The notes: generated by a model from the letters alone, not told the origin. A stretch of DNA of 43,881 bases from Lacinutrix sp. (GCF_023299985.1 NZ_JALZVX010000080.1:1-43881), one strand, 5' to 3'; shown: positions 7,562 to 16,083, numbered from the stretch's first letter. Program-made: numbers and translations.

Positions 7562-8732
7562 TATTAATGATAAAGGCTATTATGGCGAATTTGGAGGAGC
7601 ATACATTCCAGAAATGCTTTATCCTAATGTAGAGGAGTTACGTCAAAATTATCTAAAAATAATGGCAGAACCTTCGTTTAAGGAAGAGTTCGATCAATTA
7701 TTAAAAGATTACGTTGGACGTCCTTCTCCACTTTATTTAGCTAAAAGATTAAGTGAAAAATATAATACAAAAATCTACTTAAAACGAGAAGATTTAAACC
7801 ATACAGGAGCACATAAAATCAACAATACTATTGGCCAAATTTTAATGGCACAACGCTTAGGTAAAAAACGCATTATTGCCGAAACTGGTGCTGGACAACA
7901 TGGTGTTGCAACTGCAACCGTTTGCGCATTAATGGGAATGGAGTGTATTGTTTATATGGGAGAAATTGATATTGCTCGTCAAGCTCCAAACGTTGCTAGA
8001 ATGAAAATGTTAGGCGCTAAAGTTTTACCTGCATTATCTGGAAGTCGTACATTAAAAGATGCAACAAACGAAGCTATTAGAGATTGGATTAATAATCCTG
8101 TAAACACACATTATATTATAGGTAGTGTGGTTGGACCACATCCATATCCAGATATGGTTGCGCGTTTTCAAGCTGTAGTATCAGAGGAAATACAATGGCA
8201 ACTACAAGAAAAAGAAGGCAAAAGCACACCAGATTATGTAGTAGCTTGTGTTGGTGGAGGAAGTAATGCAGCTGGTGCTTTTTATCATTATTTAGAAAAC
8301 ACAGATGTTAAGCTAATTGCTGTTGAAGCAGCAGGAAAAGGAATCCATTCTGGAGAAAGCGCAGCAACTTCTATACTAGGAAAAGAAGGGATTATTCATG
8401 GTAGCAAAACATTACTAATGCAAACAGACGATGGGCAAATTACTGAGCCTTACTCGATTTCTGCTGGATTAGATTATCCAGGTGTTGGACCAATGCATGC
8501 ACACTTATATAAAACTGGACGTGCAGAATTCATATCCATTACAGATGATGAGGCAATGACTGCTGGTTTAGAATTAAGCCAATTAGAAGGTATTATTCCT
8601 GCTATTGAAACGGCTCATTCTTTAGCAATTTTTGATCATAAAAAATTTAAAGAAGACGACGTTGTCGTTATAAATTTATCTGGTCGTGGTGATAAAGATT
8701 TACAGAATTATATTGATTATTTTAAATTATAA
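7554..8732 (+). CDS. trpB: Tryptophan synthase beta chain
   Basis: A 392-residue PLP enzyme that condenses indole with serine. The Schiff-base lysine is Lys88 in [28 protein letters not shown] and [10 protein letters not shown] (phosphate-binding) follow. It is a TrpB1-type protein (length and YIPEMLYPN start) that works with the TrpA alpha chain. The start overlaps the end of trpF. Unusually for trpBA pairs, which are often adjacent or overlapping, the trpA start lies 456 nt away behind a structured element. Confidence 0.97.
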   Translation: MYNINDKGYYGEFGGAYIPEMLYPNVEELRQNYLKIMAEPSFKEEFDQLLKDYVGRPSPLYLAKRLSEKYNTKIYLKREDLNHTGAHKINNTIGQILMAQRLGKKRIIAETGAGQHGVATATVCALMGMECIVYMGEIDIARQAPNVARMKMLGAKVLPALSGSRTLKDATNEAIRDWINNPVNTHYIIGSVVGPHPYPDMVARFQAVVSEEIQWQLQEKEGKSTPDYVVACVGGGSNAAGAFYHYLENTDVKLIAVEAAGKGIHSGESAATSILGKEGIIHGSKTLLMQTDDGQITEPYSISAGLDYPGVGPMHAHLYKTGRAEFISITDDEAMTAGLELSQLEGIIPAIETAHSLAIFDHKKFKEDDVVVINLSGRGDKDLQNYIDYFKL

Positions 8733-8785
8733 TCTTTTTTAGGCGTTACAATAAATGGTCAGGCTTACAAACCTCGGTATCAAAG

Positions 8786-8854
8786 ATGAGCTCAAACAAA
8801 CCTTTTAACTACGAAGTAATCACGATTTCTTCCAAAATAAAAATGAATGAGTAA
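8786..8854 (+). other. Short open frame in the trpB-trpA gap (22 codons)
   Basis: An ATG frame of 22 codons ending in TAA lies between trpB and the structured element. It begins MSSNKPFNYEVI. It could be a small protein, the head of a decayed gene, or chance. AACCTCGGT (8770-8778) upstream and ACTGAGGTT (8884-8892) downstream can pair over 9 bp and would enclose it. Confidence 0.2.
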
Positions 8855-8904
8855 TCTTTAATGCAGTAAACGAAAATTAAAAAACTGAGGTTAAAAAACC
8901 ATAA

Positions 8905-9182
8905 TAAGTAAAAGAATCTCTAAATCAATTCGCAGAATTGAACGTCAAGGCGAAGAATAGACGAAGAAAAGCTCCGAAAACAGAAGTTCAGACATTTTTA
9001 GTCTGGACGACGCGGAGTTTTCAAATCGGTTTTCAGTTTTTACTGAAAAATTCCTTGACTTGGCCGTGATTTTTTGGTTCGTTTTTCATCAAGGAAAAAT
9101 GAACGTGAATAAAAACATGGATTTCTGTACAAGTAAAAACAAAATTTAAGTTTAATTAATAAGATTCTCATTTTCGTGAGAA
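8905..9182 (+). repeat. Structured intergenic element, copy C (trpB-trpA)
   Basis: A divergent third member of the element. It keeps CAATTC-GCA-GAATTG (8926-8940), the conserved GTGATTTTTTGGTTCG block with the 11-bp stem 9077-9087/9094-9104, the TTTAATTAATAAGATTC lead-in, and the terminal hairpin. The outer stem is now GTCAAGG (8944-8950) with CCTTGAC (9053-9059). Inside are GTTCAGAC (8986-8993)/GTCTGGAC (9001-9008), CTCCG (8972-8976)/CGGAG (9013-9017), and TTTTCAGT (9030-9037)/ACTGAAAA (9042-9049). The interior sequence is unlike copies A and B while the frame of stems is the same. Confidence 0.75.
9165..9182 (+). promoter_or_regulatory. Start-proximal hairpin before trpA, with compensatory change
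   Basis: TTCTCAT (9165-9171), loop TTTC, GTGAGAA (9176-9182). Compared with the trpG and trpD copies, the middle C-G pair is T-A, a compensatory double change, and the closing pair is T-G. The stem ends 6 nt before the ATG at 9189, which decides the trpA start over the ATG at 9183. Confidence 0.75.
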
Positions 9183-9188
9183 ATGAAT

Positions 9189-9953
9189 ATGAACAGAATA
9201 AACCAAAAATTAAAAGAAAAGAAAAAGCTTCTTAGCATATATTTTTCAGCAGGATATCCAAGTTTAAACGACACCGTTTCAATAATAGAAAACCTAGAAA
9301 AAAACGGAGTTGACATAATTGAAATAGGCTTACCATTTAGCGATCCATTAGCAGATGGACCAACAATACAAGCTAGTTCTACCGAAGCTCTAAAAAACGG
9401 AATGACAACCGACGTGCTGTTTAACCAACTAAAAGACATCAGGAAAACAGTTTCTATTCCGTTAATTATCATGGGTTATTTTAATCCTATGTTACAATAT
9501 GGAGTGGAAGACTTTTGCAAAAGATGTCAAGATATTGGTGTTGATGGCTTGATTATTCCAGATTTACCTGTAGATGTTTATAACGACCAATACAAAGCAA
9601 TTTTCGAAAAACACGGATTAATAAATGTGCTTTTAATTACACCACAAACAAGTGTTGAGCGTATTAATTTTATAGATTCCATTTCTACCGGATTTATATA
9701 CATGGTAAGTAGCGCAAGTGTAACAGGAAGCAATTCTGGTTTTGGAGAAGAACAAACTGAATATTTTAAACGTATTGCAGACATGAAATTAAAAAACCCA
9801 CAAATTGTTGGTTTTGGAATTAGTGATAACGAAACATTTAGTCAAGCCACTGCACGTGCAAAAGGTGCAATTATTGGTTCTGCATTTATTAAACATTTAA
9901 CCAAAAATGGTGTTAATAAAATTGATGCTTTTGTAAATTCAATACTAAAATAA
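9189..9953 (+). CDS. trpA: Tryptophan synthase alpha chain
   Basis: A 254-residue TIM-barrel lyase that releases indole from indole-3-glycerol phosphate and channels it to TrpB. Catalytic Glu45 is in IIEIGLPFSDP and Asp56 in LADGPT; GLIIPDLP, TPQTS, YMVSSASVTGS and GFGISD are further family motifs. Two in-frame ATGs are possible (9183 and 9189); the second is chosen because it has the 6-nt spacing to the hairpin seen at trpG and trpD. It is the last biosynthetic gene of the operon. Confidence 0.96.
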   Translation: MNRINQKLKEKKKLLSIYFSAGYPSLNDTVSIIENLEKNGVDIIEIGLPFSDPLADGPTIQASSTEALKNGMTTDVLFNQLKDIRKTVSIPLIIMGYFNPMLQYGVEDFCKRCQDIGVDGLIIPDLPVDVYNDQYKAIFEKHGLINVLLITPQTSVERINFIDSISTGFIYMVSSASVTGSNSGFGEEQTEYFKRIADMKLKNPQIVGFGISDNETFSQATARAKGAIIGSAFIKHLTKNGVNKIDAFVNSILK

Positions 9954-9997
9954 TAGAATATATTGCCCAAAAATTAATCAACTAAAAAACTAAATTT

Positions 9998-10384
9998 ATG
10001 AAATGGTATTTAAAAGTCATTAAAGACAATTATGCGAATTTTGAAGGTAGAGCAAGACGTAAAGAATATTGGATGTTTGCTCTTTTTCATATAATATTCA
10101 CTTATGCATGTTTAATTTTATTAGGCGTAGTAGCTTATGCAATAGAAAGTCCAGCCGTAGTTATAATAGTATATATTTATATTTTTGCAACATTAATTCC
10201 AGCAATAGCTGTTAATTGTAGAAGAATGCATGATGTTGGAAAAAGTGGATGGTATCAACTAATCCCAATTTACAGCCTTATCTTAACATTAACTGAAGGC
10301 GACAGAGGCTCAAACGAATATGGAGAAGACCCAAAAGGAAACTTAGAAGAAATAAATGAAATTGGAATAAAAGAGATTGAGTAA
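9998..10384 (+). CDS. DUF805 family membrane protein
   Basis: A 128-residue inner-membrane protein of the DUF805 family (YhaH-like). The signature YANFEGRARRKEYW starts near residue 12, followed by two or three hydrophobic helices (about 26-47, 52-72, 88-98) and the conserved NCRRMHDVGKSGWYQLIP. It lies 44 nt after trpA on the same strand and may be the last gene of the transcript, ahead of a terminator at 10421. The family has no established biochemical role; a link to tryptophan metabolism is not implied beyond position. Confidence 0.9.
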   Translation: MKWYLKVIKDNYANFEGRARRKEYWMFALFHIIFTYACLILLGVVAYAIESPAVVIIVYIYIFATLIPAIAVNCRRMHDVGKSGWYQLIPIYSLILTLTEGDRGSNEYGEDPKGNLEEINEIGIKEIE

Positions 10385-10420
10385 TCTCAAACTTTAAAAG
10401 TAATTTTCAATTAGCAAATA

Positions 10421-10451
10421 AAAAACCTATTCTATATCGAATAGGTTTTTT
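10421..10451 (+). terminator. Intrinsic terminator after the trp operon and DUF805 gene
   Basis: AAAAACCTATTC (10421-10432) pairs with GAATAGGTTTTT (10439-10450) around a 6-nt loop and runs into T's. It lies 36 nt beyond the DUF805 stop codon. Confidence 0.85.
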
Positions 10452-10493
10452 ACATTAGAAGAATATATTTTATAAAAAAATTACTAAAAAAAA

Positions 10494-10949
10494 ATGACAC
10501 TAAACATCGTTTTAATAGAACCCGAAATACCAAACAATACTGGAAACATTGGCAGATTAGCTTTAGCTTCTGGCTCTAACTTACATCTAGTAAAACCTTT
10601 TGGATTCGAAATTACAGATGCTAGATTAAAACGTGCAGGTTTAGATTATTGGCAACACCTCAACTTACACTATTACGAAAATATCGAAGAATTCTTCAGT
10701 AAAAATGAAGATAAAAAAATGGTGTTTCTTTCTAGTCATGGCACAAAAAAACATTGGGATATTAAGTATGAAGACGATTTATTTCTAGTCTTCGGAAAAG
10801 AATCTAAAGGCTTACCAAAATCGATAACTGAGCACTATTCTGATAAACTATTTAAAATTCCATTGTATAGCGAACATGTTAGAAGTTTAAATTTAGCAAA
10901 CGCAGTAAGTATAATTGTTTATGAAGGTTTAAGACAGTTAGATGTATAA
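10494..10949 (+). CDS. trmL: tRNA (cytidine/uridine(34)-2'-O)-methyltransferase
   Basis: A 151-residue SPOUT-class RNA methyltransferase, the size of TrmL (YibK). It methylates the ribose of the wobble base of certain leucine tRNAs. Motifs seen: VLIEPEIPNNTGNIGRLA at the start (trefoil-knot strand and motif 1), FLVFGKESKGLP (motif 2), and KIPLYSEHVRSLNLANAVSIIVYE (motif 3, SAM binding). It is transcribed alone on the plus strand, convergent with the VF530 gene. Confidence 0.94.
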   Translation: MTLNIVLIEPEIPNNTGNIGRLALASGSNLHLVKPFGFEITDARLKRAGLDYWQHLNLHYYENIEEFFSKNEDKKMVFLSSHGTKKHWDIKYEDDLFLVFGKESKGLPKSITEHYSDKLFKIPLYSEHVRSLNLANAVSIIVYEGLRQLDV

Positions 10950-11008
10950 ATTTTAGTCCTAAATCTTATAAAACAAACGTTATTTAAAAAGAATACTCTT
11001 AATTATAA

Positions 11009-11236
11009 TTATTTAGAATTCTTCTTTAAATACTGTAAATACATATTCTCTACCTTAGTTCGAGCCCAAGGCATTCTACGTAAAAACTTTAAGCTTGACT
11101 TAATTGTAGGATTCTCGTTAAAGCATTTAATATTTACAACAGTTCCCATGTATTCCCAACCATAGTGTTCTTGCAAATCGGTAACGATTTTTTCAAGTTT
11201 TATACCATGAAGTGGATTGTTTGGTTGTGATTCCAT
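11009..11236 (-). CDS. VF530 family protein (DUF2132)
   Basis: A 75-residue protein of the VF530 family, recognised by NPLHGIKLEKIV, HYGWEYMG, INIKCFNENPTIKSSLKFLRRMPWAR near its middle and a YLxYL-type end. VF530 is a small helical protein reported to bind DNA; its role is unknown. The open frame runs upstream to 11335, but those 33 extra codons are translated from the palindromic repeat at 11258-11350, so the start at 11236 is preferred. It lies downstream of the small gene at 11362-11568. Confidence 0.88.
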   Translation of the reverse strand: MESQPNNPLHGIKLEKIVTDLQEHYGWEYMGTVVNIKCFNENPTIKSSLKFLRRMPWARTKVENMYLQYLKKNSK

Positions 11237-11257
11237 TATAAACTCTTTTATTTTGTT

Positions 11258-11350
11258 GTCACTTCGAGTGATTTTTGGCAAAAAATTGTATCGAGAAGTT
11301 TTATAGGTTCTCGATACAAAATGCTTTTCAAGCATTTCACTCGAACTGAC
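11258..11350. repeat. Palindromic dispersed repeat, copy 2
   Basis: Same family as 6809-6907. Outer arms GTCACTTCGAGTG (11258-11270) and CACTCGAACTGAC (11338-11350); inner arms TTGTATCGAGAA (11286-11297) and TTCTCGATACAA (11308-11319). An extra small hairpin ATGCTT-TTC-AAGCAT lies between the inner and outer right arms. Confidence 0.85.
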
Positions 11351-11361
11351 GAATTGTTTTA

Positions 11362-11568
11362 TTACACCATGTTTTTAATTTTCACTGCTTTTTCAAAATG
11401 ATCTAGTTGTTGTGTTTCAATCCACCAAGTAGCAGCTTCCATTAGTAATTTTGGATTATCATTTTTATTTTTAAAAAATGCGTAAAAAGACAATCCAACA
11501 TTAGTTCCTTTTTGTGCGATTTTAGTATCGCATACTTGTATTATTTTATCTTTTAATTCTTGAGTCAT
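11362..11568 (-). CDS. Small conserved protein (possibly DUF6500)
   Basis: A 68-residue cytoplasmic protein without a signal or membrane segment. It begins MTQELKDKIIQVCDTK and contains FYAFFKNKNDNP and LLMEAATWWIETQQLDHFEKA, which I recall from a small uncharacterised family, probably DUF6500; the name is from memory. It is rich in charged and aromatic residues and predicted mostly helical. It lies between the DEAD-box helicase and the VF530 gene on the same strand. No function is proposed. Confidence 0.7.
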   Translation of the reverse strand: MTQELKDKIIQVCDTKIAQKGTNVGLSFYAFFKNKNDNPKLLMEAATWWIETQQLDHFEKAVKIKNMV

Positions 11569-11571
11569 TTT

Positions 11572-11670
11572 TTAAAGCACTTCTACAGGCTTGGTGAAGC
11601 ATTGGTTTTCATAGTTGTAAATCGAAAAACGATACTGATTCGGTCTTCGTAATAACGTACTATTTAACTT
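11572..11670 (-). other. Start-less reading frame after the DEAD-box gene (possible remnant or extension)
   Basis: Between the helicase stop (11664-11666) and the small gene at 11568, the minus strand holds a 32-codon frame with no ATG, GTG or TTG start, ending TAA at 11572. Its peptide (RRPNQYRFSIYNYENQCF in the middle) looks more protein-like than random AT-rich sequence. It overlaps the helicase end in the -1 frame. It may be the tail of a lost gene. Confidence 0.25.
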
Positions 11671-12977
11671 CTAGAATTGTTCGAACGTCTATCGTTACCA
11701 CCAGAATTTCTACTTTTATTTCTGTTACGGTTTCTTCCACCATTTCCAGAACCAGAATTACTCTTCGGTTTATCTCCAGAACCTTTTGATTTATTTCTAG
11801 GCTGTCTGTTTTGACCTGGTTTAATTGGTGCTGTTGATGCATTTGGATCTGGCTCGAAACCTTCCATAATTTCAACTGGTAATTTTTCGCCAATTAACTT
11901 TTGTATATCACGTAAAAAACTAGTTTCGTCTGCACTTACTAAAGAAATTGCTACTCCATTTGCTCCTGCTCTTCCTGTTCTACCAATTCTATGTACATAA
12001 TCTTCAGAGATGTTAGGAATCTCGAAATTAATAACGTGTGGCAATAATGGTATATCTAATCCACGTGCTGCAATATCTGTTGCAACCATTACGCGAACCG
12101 TTCCATCCTTAAAACCTTTTAAGGCTTTAGTTCTTGCGCCTTGACTTTTATTACCATGAATAGCTGCTGCTGTAATACCAGAAGCAATCATTTTTTTTGT
12201 TAAATTATTAGCACCATGTTTAGTACGTGTAAACACTAATACTTGTTTCCAGTTACCTTCAGAGATTAATTTAATAATTAATCCTGTTTTTAAGCCTTTA
12301 GCAACACGATATACTTTTTGCGAAATCGCTTCCACTGCAGTATTTTCTGGAGTTGCTTCAACTTGTACTGGATTTTTAAGTATAGTAAAAGCTAGTTTTT
12401 TAATCTCTTTAGAAAACGTTGCCGAGAACATTAAGTTTTGTCTTTTCTCTGGCATAAGCTTCATTACACGCTCTATATCACGTAAAAAGCCCATATCTAA
12501 CATTCTGTCTGCTTCATCTAAAACAAACATTTCTACGCGCTTTAATGAAATTGCTCCTTGATTACATAAATCTAACAAACGTCCTGGAGTTGCTACTAAA
12601 ATATCGACACCGTTTCTAATGTTTGCTACTTGTGGTTTTTGGTTTACACCACCAAAAATAACTGTACTACGTAAATTTAAAAACTCGCTATATTCCTTAA
12701 CATTAGCATACACTTGTGCAGCTAATTCTCGTGTTGGTGTTAATACCAACGCACGAATAGGTCTAAATTTTTCTTTTGGGTTTTCGCTTAATATATGAAG
12801 CATTGGCAAGGTAAAACCTGCTGTTTTTCCTGTTCCTGTTTGTGCAGATGCTAAAACATCGTAACCATCTAAAACTGGTGGAATTGCTTTTGCTTGAATT
12901 GGTGAAGGTGTTGTATATCCTTTTTTGGCAATAGCCTTAAGTATAGGCTCAGAAAGGCCTAGTAATTTGAATGACAT
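11664..12977 (-). CDS. DEAD-box ATP-dependent RNA helicase (RhlE-like)
   Basis: A 437-residue RNA helicase. Motifs in order: Q-motif TTPSPIQ (residues 22-28), Walker A AQTGTGKT with Lys51, PTREL (81-85), TPGR (130-133), DEAD (154-157), SAT (185-187), ARGLD and HRIGRTGR near residue 330. The last 60 residues are a disordered basic tail rich in N, R, G and S, typical for RNA binding. Such helicases act in cold-shock, ribosome assembly or mRNA decay. It is transcribed away from the NACHT gene; a TACCTTTG -7 box lies at 13037-13044. Confidence 0.95.
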   Translation of the reverse strand: MSFKLLGLSEPILKAIAKKGYTTPSPIQAKAIPPVLDGYDVLASAQTGTGKTAGFTLPMLHILSENPKEKFRPIRALVLTPTRELAAQVYANVKEYSEFLNLRSTVIFGGVNQKPQVANIRNGVDILVATPGRLLDLCNQGAISLKRVEMFVLDEADRMLDMGFLRDIERVMKLMPEKRQNLMFSATFSKEIKKLAFTILKNPVQVEATPENTAVEAISQKVYRVAKGLKTGLIIKLISEGNWKQVLVFTRTKHGANNLTKKMIASGITAAAIHGNKSQGARTKALKGFKDGTVRVMVATDIAARGLDIPLLPHVINFEIPNISEDYVHRIGRTGRAGANGVAISLVSADETSFLRDIQKLIGEKLPVEIMEGFEPDPNASTAPIKPGQNRQPRNKSKGSGDKPKSNSGSGNGGRNRNRNKSRNSGGNDRRSNNSRS

Positions 12978-13036
12978 AAATAAAGTTTATGAGATAAACT
13001 CTAATTAATTTTAGGTCATCTCTTTTTAATAAGCTG

Positions 13037-13044
13037 CAAAGGTA
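13037..13044 (-). promoter_or_regulatory. Possible -7 box for the DEAD-box helicase
   Basis: The minus strand reads TACCTTTG, a match to TAnnTTTG, about 60 nt upstream of the start codon at 12977. No clear -33 TTG is present at the usual distance. Confidence 0.5.
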
Positions 13045-13206
13045 GTGCTATTTTATAGGTTATTGGTGTGTTTGGGGAATGTTTGTGTTTTCTAGGTTTG
13101 GGTTTGTGGGAAAAATAGGCGAACTTCGAATTTAAATTAATTACGAATATGAAACATTATTAACGATTTCATATCAACAAATAAGATCAGTACAAGCTAA
13201 AAAAAT

Positions 13207-16083
13207 ATGATAATTGAAACAACAGCACTAATATCAATTGGGACATGGTTAGGAAGTAAACTTTTAGATAAGGGTTTTGACTCAATACATGACAGAGTAA
13301 CTTCTGAGAGTTTTAATGATAAATTTTATCAAAAAGTTAACAATGCATCAACCACATTACAAACTAAACACCCAGATGCATTAGGTGGTAACATCGAATT
13401 TTTTTTTAAGCACGAAGATGTATTTAATGAACTAATCAAATTACTATTCGTTAACTCAAAAGTTGATTTGAAAGTTATTGAAGAAAAGTTTGATATAAAA
13501 ACATTACCTGACAACTTTATTCTAGAATTCATAAACCTTCTAAAAGAAGAACTTTATAAAGACAAGTACTTTTACCAAATATTATCCAACAAAGAAATCT
13601 ATTTATTAAGTATCGGTATTAATAAAAAAATCGAAGATGTGCTAAAAATTTCTTCCTTATCATACGAGGAAATTAAAAAGTTAAAAAAGATAATTGAGTC
13701 TAAATTTAGAAGTGTTTTTTCTTTTACGGATTTTATCAATAAATATAAAATATGCTTAATAAATAATTATTCGCAATTAAACTTCATCGGTCTAGGATTA
13801 GACTTAAGTATAAAAAAAGGTAAAAGAAAAAAGCTTGAAGACCTATTTGTTAAACCAACATTCTCTACAGATGAGGCTAACTCAAAAATTCTACGTAAAA
13901 TCAATCCTGATTATAATACTGAAGGCAAAATTTCACTTGCTGAAATATTCAATTTTGAAAAAAATTTAATAATACTTGGTAATCCAGGTAGCGGAAAATC
14001 AATTTTCACGAAGTTCGTATCATTAAAATTAATACAAAGTGAAAAATTAGTTTTCGAAAACAAAAAAATAACGGAAAGCATTCCTTTTAGAATAGAACTA
14101 AGAAAGTACCATGCTTTTAAAAAAGAACAAAACGAAGGCTTAATTAAATATTTAAGGTTCCTATTAGAAATTGAATATGGTTTTACTAGCCTCATTACTG
14201 AAGATATTCAAAAAATATTAAAAGAAAGAAAGACTGTTATAATATTCGATGGTTTGGATGAAATATTTGATCTTAATGATAAATTATTAATCAAAAACGA
14301 CATTGAAAACTTTATTACGCAACATAAAAATGTTAGAACAATAGTAACCTCAAGAATAATAGGATATGATGATACAGCTTTAAAAGAAGCAGAAATGCTA
14401 AAATTAATAATAAATAATTTTGACGATAACCAAATTGAAAAATATATTAAGAATTGGTATTTAGTTGAAGAAGAAGATGAGCAAGTTCGTCAAAAGGAAA
14501 TTAATGACTTTTTGACTAAAAGAAAACTAATTGATGATGAATTAATTTCTAACCCATTGCTGTTATCACTTATCGTTATTTTATATAGAAACAATCTAAA
14601 AGTTCCTGAATCAAAGCTTGAAATATATCAATCGTGTACTAAAACTTTAGTAGATAAATGGGATCAAAGTAAAGGAATGGAAATTAATATTTCTGATGAT
14701 ATTTACAAACGGAAAGACACCGTTTTTGCAGATTTAGCGTATTGGCAGTATAAGGAGTTAAGTAAAAAGGATGGTAAAGTAACATATCAAAGAGCAAAAA
14801 ACACTGTTGCCAGCAGTTTAACTGAAAAACTAAAAATTGCTGATGACTTCACTTCAGACCTATATTCAGAACAATTTTTATTATATGCACAAAAACGATC
14901 ATTATATTTTGACAACAATTTTACACATAAAACATTCCTTGAATATTTTACAGCTTTTTGGATATTTTCAAATATTGAAAAGAAACATAAAAAAAATGAA
15001 AGAGATAATTTAATAAAAGAATATATTATCAGCCCTTACTGGCATATAGTATTGGAGTTATTAATCAATTTAATAGATAAAGATCAAGCAGACAATGAGA
15101 TAATTGATGATTTAATAAAACACCAATTGAAAGAGAATGTAGAATCTGCCACCTTTTTTCTACAAATTTATAATACCATTCAAAATGTTAGTATTTCTAT
15201 ATTTGAAGATATAGTAAAAGAATCAATTTATAGTCTTTTGAAAAAGCAATCAAAGACAGGTAATAATCAACGCTATAAAAACCAACTAAACTCTCCATTT
15301 TACTTGTTAACACAACATTTTGGAAACAATTCTTTAAAGGAATCAATTAAAAAGTGTATAACAGAAATTCAGTTAGATAAAAACAGTTTCTACGACGCAA
15401 GCCTTCTACTTTCTTTATATTTAGAAATAGGTGTCGAAAGTCGTGATTATAACAATAAGGAGGTTTTCAGTAAGCAAGATACTGTATATGAATTATTTTC
15501 TAAAAAAGTAAGAATTGAAGACCCAATAAACTATTTGATGCAAGAATTTCTATTTAACGAGACTAATTTTGATATTAATCCTGTACCATTTGCAGCTATA
15601 TTTTTAGAAACATTCTCAAAAGAAGAATTTAATAATAATTTACAATCTAAGTTTGGAGAGTTTACATACATTCCTGTGAAAAACATATGTTTGAAGAACG
15701 TACTATTCAATTTAAATCAAAATATACTTAATGAATATATTTTATTAATTGAAAAACACAATATTTCAAAAGATGATTTAGTCAAAGATCTTTTTTTACA
15801 AAATTTTTACATGAAAAAGAAAGAAAGTTTTAAAAATTTAATAAACAACATAAATCACTTAAAGAACAAGAACTACTCGATATTATTAGTTCCAATTATT
15901 TATAAGTTAAGGTTTTACAGATCAAACAGAGATAAACCCGATTTTATTGAATTATTAGACAGGTTAGAAAACCTAAGACTTTCTACAAAATTAAAATTTA
16001 TTGTAAATAATGCTAACAACAAGAAAAAAGTAAAATCTTATATTTGTGAAAATTTTAAAATTGACAAATTGTTAATCAAATAA
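13207..16083 (+). CDS. NACHT-domain STAND NTPase, candidate anti-phage protein
   Basis: A 958-residue protein with a central NACHT module. Residues 1-20 are mildly hydrophobic (ALISIGTWLGSKLL). Residues 20-240 form a helical N-terminal part without a recognised effector. The NTPase follows: Walker A GNPGSGKS (258-265), Walker B IFDGLDE (346-352; the small residue and DE pair are typical of NACHT), a sensor-like VTSRIIGYDD near 380, a winged-helix-like region (SNPLLLSLIVILY, about 450) and the THKTFLEYFTAFWIF motif near 578. The C-terminal 350 residues are helical and charged, a likely ligand-sensing region. Bacterial NACHT proteins of this size are reported phage-defence proteins related to animal NLRs. 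It stands alone, is very AT-rich, and has no repeats or integrase beside it. Family membership is firm; defence is inferred. Confidence 0.85.
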   Translation: MIIETTALISIGTWLGSKLLDKGFDSIHDRVTSESFNDKFYQKVNNASTTLQTKHPDALGGNIEFFFKHEDVFNELIKLLFVNSKVDLKVIEEKFDIKTLPDNFILEFINLLKEELYKDKYFYQILSNKEIYLLSIGINKKIEDVLKISSLSYEEIKKLKKIIESKFRSVFSFTDFINKYKICLINNYSQLNFIGLGLDLSIKKGKRKKLEDLFVKPTFSTDEANSKILRKINPDYNTEGKISLAEIFNFEKNLIILGNPGSGKSIFTKFVSLKLIQSEKLVFENKKITESIPFRIELRKYHAFKKEQNEGLIKYLRFLLEIEYGFTSLITEDIQKILKERKTVIIFDGLDEIFDLNDKLLIKNDIENFITQHKNVRTIVTSRIIGYDDTALKEAEMLKLIINNFDDNQIEKYIKNWYLVEEEDEQVRQKEINDFLTKRKLIDDELISNPLLLSLIVILYRNNLKVPESKLEIYQSCTKTLVDKWDQSKGMEINISDDIYKRKDTVFADLAYWQYKELSKKDGKVTYQRAKNTVASSLTEKLKIADDFTSDLYSEQFLLYAQKRSLYFDNNFTHKTFLEYFTAFWIFSNIEKKHKKNERDNLIKEYIISPYWHIVLELLINLIDKDQADNEIIDDLIKHQLKENVESATFFLQIYNTIQNVSISIFEDIVKESIYSLLKKQSKTGNNQRYKNQLNSPFYLLTQHFGNNSLKESIKKCITEIQLDKNSFYDASLLLSLYLEIGVESRDYNNKEVFSKQDTVYELFSKKVRIEDPINYLMQEFLFNETNFDINPVPFAAIFLETFSKEEFNNNLQSKFGEFTYIPVKNICLKNVLFNLNQNILNEYILLIEKHNISKDDLVKDLFLQNFYMKKKESFKNLINNINHLKNKNYSILLVPIIYKLRFYRSNRDKPDFIELLDRLENLRLSTKLKFIVNNANNKKKVKSYICENFKIDKLLIK

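Noticed and set aside
11237-11335. 33-codon N-terminal extension of the VF530 protein
   Set aside because: The extra codons are translated from the palindromic repeat, whose other copy is non-coding; the family N terminus begins at the ATG at 11236.
11660-11893. 77-codon alternative frame inside the 3' end of the DEAD-box gene
   Set aside because: It is a shadow of the Arg/Asn/Gly/Ser-rich tail of the helicase, which is the expected frame for that family.
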